A model generated the notes under the pieces. The model saw only the letters and a list, made by a program, of their open reading frames with translations, did no database searches and was not told where the DNA came from. Shown here in pieces: positions 35,001-43,400 of a stretch of DNA of 54,446 nucleotides. How positions within the stretch are numbered: position 1 is the stretch's first letter; each line of letters starts with the position of its first letter. The translations under genes were made by a program, and so were the position numbers. The DNA lies in NCBI GenBank assembly GCA_017560905.1, contig JAFZEA010000030.1, positions 1 to 54,446 of the forward strand, given 5' to 3'. This DNA is from Clostridia bacterium. GTDB taxonomy: Bacteria; Bacillota; Clostridia; Oscillospirales; QAKW01.

Positions 35001-37419
35001 CTACAATGATGCCATTCTGATAGTCGGTCTGTACGATGTGATTCTTCCATACCGTTTCCTTGGTCATATCAGTACGGGCAGGATTGATGGCATCGGCAAT
35101 ATCGTCACCATCAGTATCGGTCACACCGCTGACACCTGCCTGTGCGCCGTAGAAGTAGTTGTTCACACCGTGGCTGTCCGCAGAGCCGATCAAAGCGGGA
35201 GTGCCGGTATACTCTTTGGCGAACATATAGATGTGACGTTCGTTGTTTACAACAGGAATATCTTTGATCTGAGCAAAGAGATCGGTACCTACGGTAAATT
35301 GTACCAGAGTGGGTGTACCGTTAATATCCAGTGTGTAGGTAACGCTGCTGCCCTCTGCTGCAGTCAGAGCATTGTCATAATAGTATCTGCCGCTGTAAGC
35401 GGTATCTTTCAGATACGTAGCACCGGGGAGCAGACCCTTGATCAGCAAGGAGAAAGTTACGCTCTTGCCGGTGAGGGCATGGGTTGCGGTCAAGGTATAA
35501 ACATCACCCAGAATTACAAGACCCGTAACATCCGCATCACCACTTTTGATGGAGGTAGCGGTAACATTGGGAGAGAAGAACATCAGCTCACTGATGATCT
35601 GCTCTGCGGTCAGCGAGCCATTCTGCTCTACGGAAATAACGCAGTCACCGCTGATGTCGTCATAAATCTCAGTACCGTCATTGTCAAAACCAAACTCGCC
35701 GCTGAGAACACCACCGGAAACCGGGATGAAGTCGGAGAGCTTAGCGGTCATATCGCCGTTGAGCATAACACTCGTCTGTACTGCGCTACCACCAAGCATG
35801 GGAGCTACGGCAGAACCGTCCAGATCGAGATAAGCATTGTCGGAAACGTCTACGGTATCATTCATACCGGAGAACAGTTCACTCTTGATACCGTAACCGG
35901 TAAAGACGTTGCCGGAGATATCCACTTTGTTAAATGTACCTTCACCGGGCTGCAGAATCTGGCCGTTGGAGATGGTATCGGTATAGTCGGGATACTCGGT
36001 AGCGGTAACAGTATTATCTGTAAAGATCAGATCGGTCAGGCCGAGAATGGTCGCATCAGGAGAGAAGGCAATATAGAGAGCATCACGGTCTGCACTGCTG
36101 TTAGCACCCTTCAGACCGCAGTTCTGCATAATGTTATTGTCAAAGCGGATCTCAATACCGGAACGGGTCTCAGAGGTAATATCGGAAGTACCCTCATAGT
36201 AAACACCGAACAGATAACTGTTGGGCAGGTTGAGATAGCTGTTGTCACAGGTATAGCTGATACCGTGCTTGGCGGTATAGTTGGTGCCCTTGGTGGGGTT
36301 GATATAGAAGCCCATACTGTCCCTGGTAATATCGCTTCTGTTGCTCTTAATAACGGAACCGTCGATGTGGATCTCGTCCAGAATCACTTTACCGAGATAC
36401 AGATCGTTGGTATCCGCTGCCGCGTTCTCAATGTAGCTGTCGTTAATGGACAGGGTCATATACATCTTGACCTTGTTGTTAGCGGGGTTAACACCGACAG
36501 AACCCTGTGCGGCGGCTGCCTTAAAGGCAAACAGACCGTGTTCACCTACGTCATAGTCCTGCAGCAAGGCATTGTTGATGACAAAGTCCGCCTTATTGGC
36601 ATTGCTGTGAATCTTAGACGCTTGAGTAGCATTGACATAAGTACCGAAGTTTACAGCACCGGTACCGGCAATACCGTCGATCACTACGCTGTCGCCATCA
36701 TCCAGAATACCATTGGTATAGAACACGCTTGCGCCAAAAACTGCCTCGGTACCGCTGGTGATAGAACGGGTGGCTGCACCGGTGGTGGTGTTACCGGCTG
36801 CTACGCCTGCGTGAGGACCGAGCACCAAAACATCTTCGAAATCCTTGTAGCCGATAACAAAGTTGCTATTATGTGTGCTGGATGTGCTGTATACCGTATT
36901 ACCGGAAGCAACAAAGCCGGTCGACGTGCTGTATGTACCGGGGAACATCACGATGGTAGCCGCCTGAGAGGTATTACACTGATACAGGTTGGATGCGGTC
37001 ACACCGTAGGTCAGCTTATAAATAATACCGGTGGTGGGCATCTTAGCATAAAACTCGGTACCTACCACAAGTTCTTTACGGTCACCCCTTTTTTCGCCGG
37101 CCGCGGTGGGAGTAGTTGTCTCCAGATTGGAGGAGATAGAACCCGAAAGTGTGGTCAGTGAGGCATCGGTATAAGCATACTCCGTCCAGTCAAGGGCAAT
37201 GAAAATAAAGTTATCTTCTCTGCCGTTGGTACGGGCTGCATACTTATCCTGTGTGGCCAGGTCAACATAGGTTTCGTCACCAACAGGTGCCAGACCTACT
37301 TCAGACCAGATGGCAGGAACAGTTTCAGCTGATACGGTGGGAATGACAAAAGCAGTCAACATGCTCATTGTCATCAGTACAGCCAAAACGATGCTCATCA
37401 AACGTTTTGCTTTTAACAT
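32059..37419 (-). CDS. Giant SLH-anchored surface protein with beta-helix and Cys-rich repeats (1786 aa)
   Basis: A secreted cell-wall protein. Residues 1-31 are a signal peptide (ends PTVSA). Two beta-helix-like halves follow (about 60-560 and 680-1100), rich in DNTF/NNIM turns. Each half opens with a related block: LGPHAG...R...EAV...VVIDG (200-249) and YGAQAG...R...ETV...IIVDG (757-808). Residues about 1195-1600 hold ten degenerate ~35-residue Cys repeats of the type TCTEDGERVYECAVCG...GH. Three SLH domains end the protein (1603-1786, with TSRG, TRQE and TRAE), which should bind secondary cell-wall polymer. AAAAAGGAGAG precedes the ATG. It is paralogous in design to the gene at 40409. Ligand or substrate unknown. 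Confidence 0.9.
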   Translation of the reverse strand: MLKAKRLMSIVLAVLMTMSMLTAFVIPTVSAETVPAIWSEVGLAPVGDETYVDLATQDKYAARTNGREDNFIFIALDWTEYAYTDASLTTLSGSISSNLETTTPTAAGEKRGDRKELVVGTEFYAKMPTTGIIYKLTYGVTASNLYQCNTSQAATIVMFPGTYSTSTGFVASGNTVYSTSSTHNSNFVIGYKDFEDVLVLGPHAGVAAGNTTTGAATRSITSGTEAVFGASVFYTNGILDDGDSVVIDGIAGTGAVNFGTYVNATQASKIHSNANKADFVINNALLQDYDVGEHGLFAFKAAAAQGSVGVNPANNKVKMYMTLSINDSYIENAAADTNDLYLGKVILDEIHIDGSVIKSNRSDITRDSMGFYINPTKGTNYTAKHGISYTCDNSYLNLPNSYLFGVYYEGTSDITSETRSGIEIRFDNNIMQNCGLKGANSSADRDALYIAFSPDATILGLTDLIFTDNTVTATEYPDYTDTISNGQILQPGEGTFNKVDISGNVFTGYGIKSELFSGMNDTVDVSDNAYLDLDGSAVAPMLGGSAVQTSVMLNGDMTAKLSDFIPVSGGVLSGEFGFDNDGTEIYDDISGDCVISVEQNGSLTAEQIISELMFFSPNVTATSIKSGDADVTGLVILGDVYTLTATHALTGKSVTFSLLIKGLLPGATYLKDTAYSGRYYYDNALTAAEGSSVTYTLDINGTPTLVQFTVGTDLFAQIKDIPVVNNERHIYMFAKEYTGTPALIGSADSHGVNNYFYGAQAGVSGVTDTDGDDIADAINPARTDMTKETVWKNHIVQTDYQNGIIVDGVAFAGMTKIVNTAANLRGYSSLVKVVNSVTDILNPIKLTDINDQFIGSKNGVRTNIEVADNFFELASTNASNIITAGHLEDVNIYNNVMLCDNDKSNAMYLTLGNDGSTTTYSTGLDLNIYNNTIVGKVTFTDMATAADIPVSIEVDNNDFLLDGCSDMIYIGDFVSTAGVGATVATADIVFSDNTFAIADGTVGNAYIVTGEKEGQEELTITLKNNTFDTNDAATLAYAIQNQNAGLVDASENNTFNGFDYNFGNTDYALGSIVAYSNGNVPVLLSNGDNYSTVVIGGVEYAANYVDEEFALENILSDKAVVESTDVVEYLTTTTTDAYYYLNTAYGMMFKVTVGQDVYYNAVPMTAGFATAELEIIKINGETADGLTYALNIRPYCDHTDCYLSETPFDVKDPTCGDGYIKYYCPNNNEVIAEIIPGRGNHSYGDGVITVYPNCTEDGAMTSYCSVCGAESVQVLENRGGHVWDSWTNIINVTCISEGLRERNCTFCRAVDQEPIAIIEHIWSEDYIVVIPATGTIEGFKAHYCRYCGAEDTELISIGYCTHENTTGEWFVEVEPDCLEDGVKYQICADCGDICNSSIIVKLPHNNIETGILTPVTCTTDGLMGIYCLNCGQSGVETIYATGHVMGIWHTDAYPTCEDVGYKTRSCTVCLEVLASDTLPTISHSYVWVVVVPAGCDTDGYSEYICRMCGDVVDSKVLTKLGHRDVFVTSTPATCTEDGERVYECAVCGYDRTEAYAATGHTAGKWKITKIATTLASGKRVKECVDCGIVLKTDILEQLIDQGNNFVDVPANIWYAKAVNFMYNAGLVNGTDATHFTPDMTTSRGMFVTILGRLTGVDASQYTNAYFEDVKDNAYYFGYIEWARVSGIVQGTGNYVFQPDRAITRQEMCKMIISYADFAEIELENKEVKKTFKDDAKIATWAKKDVYTCQRAAIINGDSAGTFRPIDTATRAETAKLIMNFYVNYIK

Positions 37420-37500
37420 AACATTTCTCTCCTTTTTCCGACTGATCCATATACTTATATATTATAATATAAAAGAGTATAATAGCGCAGTCTATTACTC

Positions 37501-37528
37501 ACTATATATTTTACATTATAATTGTCAA
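37501..37528 (-). promoter_or_regulatory. Promoter of the first SLH gene
   Basis: Minus strand TTGACA (37528-37523), 16-base spacer, TATAGT (37506-37501), giving a leader of about 75 bases. The leader contains TAATAGACT, which also lies upstream of the second SLH gene. Confidence 0.6.
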
Positions 37529-37588
37529 AAATGCAAGTGTAAGCATTGGACTGTTGTGCCAAAAACAAAGTCATTTTTTTGTGCAACA

Positions 37589-37990
37589 TCAACAAAGTTC
37601 TTCAAAGGTCCGACGGTGCAAATAGCGTGCCGCCATTTTGCGTACCGACTCGGCGGTATTTCCGCCGCCTGCATGGGCCGCCACCTGTTGCCAACTATAA
37701 CCATCCACATATTTTCGGGTCAAAATAACATATATGTACTGGTCTTCGATCTCGTCAAAAAACCGTTCCACATCACGACGGGCATCCTTCGTTTTTTCCA
37801 GGTGAAAGTTCGCCAGGAGCTGTCTGTCTTTTATTTCTTCGTACCTTTGGATCGCCCACTGAGAGTCCGCTCCCTTAACGATCATTTCCTCCAGATTCTT
37901 TTTCGCCTGTTCTAATTTTTCAAGTGTCCGCTCTGCTCTGTCGCAGCAGCGCGCCAGTTGTATTCTCGCTTTCAGATCTCTGCCTGTCAC
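37589..37990 (-). CDS. Phage-type transcriptional regulator-like protein (ArpU/DUF1492-like)
   Basis: A 133-aa protein. Residues ~10-90 are charged and helical, with coiled-coil character. The C-terminal part (ILTRKYVDGYSWQQVAAHAG, then NTAESVRKMAARYLHRR) reads as a sigma-region-4-like helix-turn-helix, resembling small late-gene activators of Firmicutes phages (ArpU, RinA, DUF1492). Family placement is by pattern only. The start is GTG 37990 behind AGGAGGG at 6 bases. It follows the zinc-ribbon gene by 17 bases in the same leftward operon. No clear terminator separates it from the SLH gene downstream. Confidence 0.72.
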   Translation of the reverse strand: MTGRDLKARIQLARCCDRAERTLEKLEQAKKNLEEMIVKGADSQWAIQRYEEIKDRQLLANFHLEKTKDARRDVERFFDEIEDQYIYVILTRKYVDGYSWQQVAAHAGGGNTAESVRKMAARYLHRRTFEELC

Positions 37991-38007
37991 TTGTATCCCT
38001 CCTTACA

Positions 38008-38166
38008 TTATTCCCAACGATCATCACACTCCCCTGCCTTATGAAACATTTCCGGTGCCTTACAGCAGGGGCAGGCATAGTAGTACTCACCACCGTAATC
38101 GGGATACGGATGAAAGTAGCGCCTGGGGCGGGTAAACACACAATTACAATTAAAACAATAATACAA
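38008..38166 (-). CDS. Small phage-like zinc-ribbon protein (52 aa)
   Basis: A 52-aa protein with YCFNCNC near the N-terminus and ACPCCKAP near residue 32, so four cysteines can form one zinc ribbon; the tail is acidic (AGECDDRWE). Similar short CxxC...CPxC proteins are common early genes in Firmicutes phages. I start it at TTG 38166 because AGGAGG lies 7 bases upstream; a longer ORF to TTG 38229 has no good RBS. It is the first gene after the consensus leftward promoter. Confidence 0.65.
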   Translation of the reverse strand: MYYCFNCNCVFTRPRRYFHPYPDYGGEYYYACPCCKAPEMFHKAGECDDRWE

Positions 38167-38236
38167 TTTCTTTCCTCCTGTCCGTTTTTTGTCCCCGTAA
38201 ATGCGGTACCATAATTTACAGTAGGACAAATTTCTT

Positions 38237-38335
38237 TACTACCTTTTGTAGTATGTATATATTATACTACCACTTTTAGTAGTTGTCAACCACTTTTTTT
38301 AGTTTTTATGTTGACTTTTACTATGATATGTAGTA
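38237..38335. promoter_or_regulatory. Operator set of the phage-type repressor
   Basis: Three dyads of one type: TACTAC-N5-GTAGTA (38237-38253, perfect), TACTAC-N8-GTAGTT (38265-38284), and TACTAT-N5-GTAGTA (38319-38335). The first covers the expected start of leftward transcription, the second fills the spacer between its -35 and -10, and the third lies before the repressor gene. They are predicted binding sites of the repressor encoded at 38371. Confidence 0.75.
38261..38289 (-). promoter_or_regulatory. Perfect consensus leftward promoter under operator control
   Basis: Minus strand TTGACA (38289-38284), exactly 17 bases, TATAAT (38266-38261). It drives the zinc-ribbon and regulator genes and is overlapped by operator dyads. 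Confidence 0.8.
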
Positions 38336-38370
38336 ACCTTATATCAAACAAAAGGGGATGGGAATTTAAT

Positions 38371-38679
38371 ATGTTAGAAATCAGACTTAAAGAATTGCGA
38401 GCCAAAAACGGACTGAGTCAGAAAGCGCTGGCAGAAATGCTACACGTCAGCCAACAAACGGTAGGCAAATGGGAAACCGAGGGAGCCACGCCCAATCCCG
38501 ATATGCTGTCCCGCATAGCAGATATATTTGAGGTTACGGTAGACTACCTCATCGGACACAGTGACAGCGAATACGACGATACCGCACTAAAGTTCGCATT
38601 ATTTGGCGGTGATGTTGATGACGAAATTTTGGAAGAGGTCAAACGATTTGCAAAATATGCCCGTGACAGAAAGAATTAA
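38371..38679 (+). CDS. Cro/CI-type (ImmR-like) helix-turn-helix repressor
   Basis: A 102-aa regulator. Residues 1-65 form an HTH_3/XRE domain: LKELRAKNGLSQKALAEML, recognition helix HVSQQTVGKWETEGATPNP, then MLSRIADIFEVTVDYLIGHS. A short acidic helical tail follows, where ImmR-like repressors are cut. ATG 38371 begins the conserved domain; an in-frame ATG at 38308 would place 21 extra residues over the operator region and is rejected. The next gene is an ImmA-type peptidase, so relief of repression by proteolysis is likely. It should bind the TACTAC dyads upstream. Confidence 0.88.
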   Translation: MLEIRLKELRAKNGLSQKALAEMLHVSQQTVGKWETEGATPNPDMLSRIADIFEVTVDYLIGHSDSEYDDTALKFALFGGDVDDEILEEVKRFAKYARDRKN

Positions 38680-39115
38680 TAGAACAAACCACAGAGATGT
38701 GCCTATGTCAGTTGCCGCACTGTATGAAATGGCGGAAAGGCGAAAAATACCCGTATATTCATTTCCCTTCAAAAAGTTGCCTTCGCTGAGTATTATGGAC
38801 GATGACGGTGACTGCGCCATCGGGCTTCAAAACGAATTACGGGGCCCACAAGAGCACGTGTGCCTTGCTCATGAGATGGGGCACTGTCTGACCGGCGCCT
38901 TTTACCGCCGTACCACTTCCGGTGCTGTCCGTGGCAAGTGTGAATACAAGGCGGACAAATGGGCCTTTTACCGTCTGGTGCCGCCCACCGTCTTGGAGAA
39001 GCTGCTCATTGAGGACAGCCTATCCGTCGAAGAAATAGCTGAACATTTTGACGTAACCATAGACTTTTTACTGCGGGCGATGGACTATTACGCCTGCGTA
39101 AAGCCAATGAAGTAA
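38648..39115 (+). CDS. ImmA/IrrE family metallopeptidase
   Basis: A protein of about 155 aa with the zinc-protease motif CLAHEMGHCLTGAF (HExGH) and a downstream CEYKADKWAFYRL, where the Glu/Asp-x-x-A-D/N-x-F pattern supplies the third ligand. The C-terminal SVEEIAEHFDVTIDFLLRA is an HTH-like helical end, as in many ImmA proteins. The start is unsettled: TTG 38648 has AGAGG 9 bases upstream, ATG 38657 and ATG 38705 are also in frame. It overlaps the repressor gene, consistent with an ImmR-ImmA pair in which the peptidase cleaves the repressor. Confidence 0.85.
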   Translation: MQNMPVTERINRTNHRDVPMSVAALYEMAERRKIPVYSFPFKKLPSLSIMDDDGDCAIGLQNELRGPQEHVCLAHEMGHCLTGAFYRRTTSGAVRGKCEYKADKWAFYRLVPPTVLEKLLIEDSLSVEEIAEHFDVTIDFLLRAMDYYACVKPMK

Positions 39116-39142
39116 TGTATCCCGCTCGACAAAATTAAGACA

Positions 39143-39180
39143 AAAAAATTCCCGAGTTGTCACAACTCGGGAATTTTTTT
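39143..39180. terminator. Terminator shared by ImmA and beta-lactamase-family genes
   Basis: AAAAAATTCCCGAGTTGT pairs with ACAACTCGGGAATTTTTT between convergent genes. Confidence 0.85.
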
Positions 39181-40306
39181 ATGAATTTAAAAGAATATCG
39201 TAAATCTTATCCCTTACCTCGGGGAACAGTGTAAAATAAGAAAATTTGCTTCTCCCGACTTGAATCAGATACACCATAGCAATCTGATTGTCCGGATCGA
39301 TAAAGGAAACACTGCCGGCGGCGCCATCCCAGCCAAATTCCCCCACAGGGCTTTTGGCACCTGCTTTTTCGGGATATTTCATAGTACGGACACCCAAGCC
39401 ATAGCTGTATCCTTGCTCAAATTTTGAAAACTCACCCTCCAGTATCTCATCGCTGACCTGCGGGGTTCGCATCAGTTCAATCGCCGCCTGCCCCAGTATC
39501 GGGTGCTCGTCGTGAAATGCTGTGGACATGGCGGATACAAACTTGCCATAATCCTCTGTAGAAGTGATCAGTCCCGCACCGCCGGATTCATATGCCTGCG
39601 AAACCACAAACCCGTTACGAAAATCAATCGGGTAAATCTTGTCTTTCACATCATCACGCCTGAATTGTGCCGCCAGATTGCGACGAATGGCAGGGGTTTC
39701 ACGGAAGGTAGTGTCATTCATACCCAAAGGCGCAAAAATATGCTCCTGCAAATACTCGCCAAATGTCTTACCGGTAACCACTTCCACCACTCGTGCCGCC
39801 ACATCGTGACTCAAAGAATACTTATACTTTGTTCCAGGCTCAAAGCGGAGCGGATCGGCCGCAACAGCATTAATAAATTTTTCAGTGGTAAGCATCGGGT
39901 CACGCATTGCCTCCAGTCTGGACGGACTGTCCAAACGGTAGTCAAGGCCCGATGTCATGCTGAGCAGGTGCTTGATCTTGATTTTCTTTTTTGCAGGGCG
40001 AACTGTCCCATCTTTTTCCAACACCTTCATATCGGAAAAAGCAGGAATGTAGTTGGCAACGTAGTCCTCCAACCAGATTTCTCCTCGTTCCACGCACTGC
40101 ATAACCGCAGTCATCGTAATGGGCTTGGTCATCGAATAAATGTAATACCGTGTGTCCGGCGAAACGGATTTACGGCGCAGGTAATCGCAGGTACCGTTCA
40201 TACAGCGGTACACCTCTTTGCCCTGATGAAACACCATCAGATCAATACCGGGAATCTGATTGTCCGGCAGAGAACGTATATATTTTGTCAAATCATCAAA
40301 ATTCAT
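39179..40306 (-). CDS. Beta-lactamase family (class C/PBP4*-like) serine hydrolase
   Basis: A 375-aa serine hydrolase of the AmpC/EstB/PBP4* group. The SxxK nucleophile motif is SMTKPITMTAVMQ (near residue 55), the Tyr motif is YKYSLSHDVAARV (near 163), and IKHLLSMTSGLDY is the usual helix after the first motif. No signal peptide is seen, so it is probably cytoplasmic. Members act as esterases, D-amino-acid peptidases or transesterases; resistance to beta-lactams is not implied. It sits between the phage-type switch and the second SLH gene, with no visible link to either. Confidence 0.88.
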   Translation of the reverse strand: MNFDDLTKYIRSLPDNQIPGIDLMVFHQGKEVYRCMNGTCDYLRRKSVSPDTRYYIYSMTKPITMTAVMQCVERGEIWLEDYVANYIPAFSDMKVLEKDGTVRPAKKKIKIKHLLSMTSGLDYRLDSPSRLEAMRDPMLTTEKFINAVAADPLRFEPGTKYKYSLSHDVAARVVEVVTGKTFGEYLQEHIFAPLGMNDTTFRETPAIRRNLAAQFRRDDVKDKIYPIDFRNGFVVSQAYESGGAGLITSTEDYGKFVSAMSTAFHDEHPILGQAAIELMRTPQVSDEILEGEFSKFEQGYSYGLGVRTMKYPEKAGAKSPVGEFGWDGAAGSVSFIDPDNQIAMVYLIQVGRSKFSYFTLFPEVRDKIYDILLNS

Positions 40307-40363
40307 AAACCATCCTCAACGTTTCTATTCTCATCGAATATCTTCATTTACTATAAATAGTGT

Positions 40364-40397
40364 TAAAAAGCGGAAGCTTGCACTTCCGCCTTTTTAA
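40364..40397 (-). terminator. Terminator of the second SLH gene
   Basis: AAAAAGCGGAAGC...GCTTCCGCTTTTT-type stem, with a T run on the minus strand. Confidence 0.75.
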
Positions 40398-40408
40398 GAT
40401 ACAGTTAC

Positions 40409-43400
40409 TTAAAGAACGTAGTCTTCCATAAAGGTGACCAAGATCTTAGCGGTTTCTGCACGGGTAGCGTTTGCGTGAGGAGCAAAGTTGTTGCCCGGTC
40501 TACCGCTGACAAGACCAGCCTTCTGACAACGTGCCACGCTCTTCTTGGCAAACTTTGCAATAGAAGCATCATCAGCAAAGGTGATGGCCTCGATGTCTTG
40601 CTTCAGAGCAATGTCTGCATAGTCAACGTAACGAACCAGTACCGTGCACATTTCCTGACGAGTGATGTCACCCTCGGGATCAAAGGTATCTTCGTCGCGA
40701 CCGGAAACGATTTTGTTCTGCTCGGCCCAAGCAACGGCACCATTGTACCAGGCTTTGACAGGCACGTCAGCAAACTCTTTGGTGCTGTACTTTGAGGTCT
40801 TGACACCTGCAACACGGCTGATCATAACAACAGCCTCAGCACGGGTAACAAAGTTGCCGGGACGGAAGGTCTGATCTTCGTAACCGGTGGTTATGCCGTA
40901 AACAGCTGCCATATTGACATAGTCAGCGTACCAAGCGTCGTCCTCAACGTCGGTGAAAGCAGTGCTTCTGGGCAGCAGTTTAACCAGTTCGGTCTTGACG
41001 CAAACGTTACAAATCTTTTCGATCTTACCGGTCTGATTGATGGTAGCGGGAGTGATAACGTTTTTGAAATCATGAGCACCTGTTACGCAGGTATTATCTT
41101 CATCAGTGTCAACAAAACCACAGAGATCGCAGGTTCTTTCCAGTTCTTTGGCGTGCAGGCAGTCACCCTCAACAGTTACCTTCCAATCCTCGGTGTAACG
41201 GTGGAATTCACCGGAGGCAGGAATGATGGCACGGGTAGAATCTTCAATGCCGTAGCAAGCCTTACAGAAGCGCTGGGTCACACCGTCGGTTTCGCAGGTA
41301 GCTTCGTTGGTAACGAAGTTGCCCCAGTTATGAATACCGGTAGCAAGCAGTGTCTCGGTCAAAGTTTCGTCAATGTTACCGCATTTGGTGCAGGTATACT
41401 CAACCTTACCGTCGACAGCACAGCCGGGTTCGGTGGTTGAAGCCTTATGATTGTGGCCAAGGGCCGTGATGGGCAGAGTTTCAACTGCATCGCAGTTGGC
41501 GCAACCTCTGCACTGCTCACCATTGAGCGTACATTCAGCTGCTACAACAACTTCCCAATCGTTCCATTCGTGACCGGGAGCGGGTTCCGCTTTTTCATCC
41601 ACATATCCGCAGCCTCTTTCGCAGGTACGATGGTAAATGGCGTCGTGTGTGCAGTCGCCCTCAAAAAAGATTGCCCAATCCTCTTCGTCATAGTCGTGAC
41701 CCAGAGCGGTTTCCTTATACTCAATACCGCTGATCTGTTCGCTGCAACGAACGCAGAATACGTACTCACCGCCGTTTTCGGTACAGGTGGCATGTACGAT
41801 GGTGGGATTGGCTTCCTCAACATGGCCCAATGCGGGGCGAACCACATTTTCATCGAGTTTACACAGAGCGCACTCACGGGTATCGGTACCGTCATCAGTA
41901 CAGGTTTCGTTGAGGGAGATGAAATACTCGCTCCAATTATGAGCCGCGTGAACGGAGGTGGTTACGGTAAATACAACCTCGACATTCTCGATCTGTGCCA
42001 AAACATAAAACTTATCAACGGTTACCGTGCCCGTAATTTCATTGGTGCAAGCCTTATCGCTGTAAAGGCCGACAACGGTAACGCCCTCTGCGCCGGCAAA
42101 CAGCTCGGGCTCAAATTCATCCAGACCGCAGATCAAATTGGCGTCCACAGCAAAGTCGGGTAAAGTAGTCAGCTCATAGTCAGCAGAAAGTTCTTCCAAA
42201 TTAAATTTAAAATCAGTATCCTTAACCGTCTGTTCGCGGTTCATATAGTACCAATCGCTCTTGCTGACATTTTCAGATTCTTTGGCAACGATAGCGGTAA
42301 CAACCTCTTTGCCGCCCACGATGGTGGCGAAATAGTTTTCATCCAGACTGGTAATAGCCGCATCTACATCGCTCTGGCTCAGACGAACAGGCTCAGTGAA
42401 GTTAACGAATACGTTACCGGAAACCTCGGCGTCGGTATAAGCGTTTGCGCTTCCGGTACCGACGGCGTAGATAAAGGGTTTGGTTGCCTTGGCATTTTCG
42501 GTAACGGTATTGTTGGTAAATACCATAGAAGTGTTATCCATCTTAGAAGGAACGCCCAATCTCAGAGCATAACCCCTCTCTTCGCAACCGGAGGACATGA
42601 CGTTCTCGAAGGTGTTGCCGTCAAAGGTCTGCTGAATGCCCTTGGGGAAGTATTCGCCGGTACAGTGACCGGAGTTACCCCAGCTGGCGGTGGGATATTC
42701 AACGTAGTTGGTATAGATAAAGTTTTTATCCTCAGTGCCCCAATCCTTGATATAGCAGTTTGTCATTTCAAAGCCGCAATAGTCGGGGGACAGACGCATC
42801 TGTCTGCCGTCGGGCATTCTCGTAATGACAAGTGCACCGATACCGCCGGTGGCATATACCCTGTCAAGCTTGATATCATACAGACCGGAGGAAATCAGGG
42901 AATAACCGTTGGCCTTATTGATAACGGCGGTGTCACTGAGATACAGCGAACGCTTATTCTTGGATTCCAGAAAAGCATCACCGGAGGAAATTCCGTCAAA
43001 GGCGTGGTTGGACAGGCCGTTAAAGAAGGTATTCTTCATAATGGTGGTAACGTTGCCGCCGCCGGAAGCCCAGTCGTGAGTCGGCTTGGCATCGTCCATG
43101 GAGATGCGGAAGGATTCGGAGATCACACCGTCTACTGCCAGAGTGGTATTGTAATGATATACAACGATTCCGCCCTTAAGAACAGCCTCTTCGCTTGCAT
43201 CTGCCGTATAATTCAAGCCGCTGCCGCTGATTCCACGATCAGCAGTGTTGACACTCATATCCTTGTTAAGAGGAGAAATGCCAAACTTGGGACCAACCAT
43301 AATAGTGGGATAATCGTCAATACGGTCGGCGGTACTGCCCGAAGAGGTATATCCGGAGAGCCGATGCTCGCCGGGCAGGAATACCCATACCTGACGGCTC

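Noticed and set aside
35038-37161. A 707-codon open frame antisense to the first SLH gene, plus frames at 32518-34032 and 42665-44089
   Set aside because: They mirror the codon bias of the real genes, have no RBS or domain, and the minus-strand proteins have clear signal peptides and SLH domains.
37589-39115. An intact prophage or integrative element
   Set aside because: There is no integrase, portal, terminase or att repeat in the window; only the regulatory genes are present.
39179-40306. A beta-lactam resistance gene
   Set aside because: The SxxK-type fold is shared with esterases and peptidases, no signal peptide is seen, and nothing points to beta-lactam hydrolysis.
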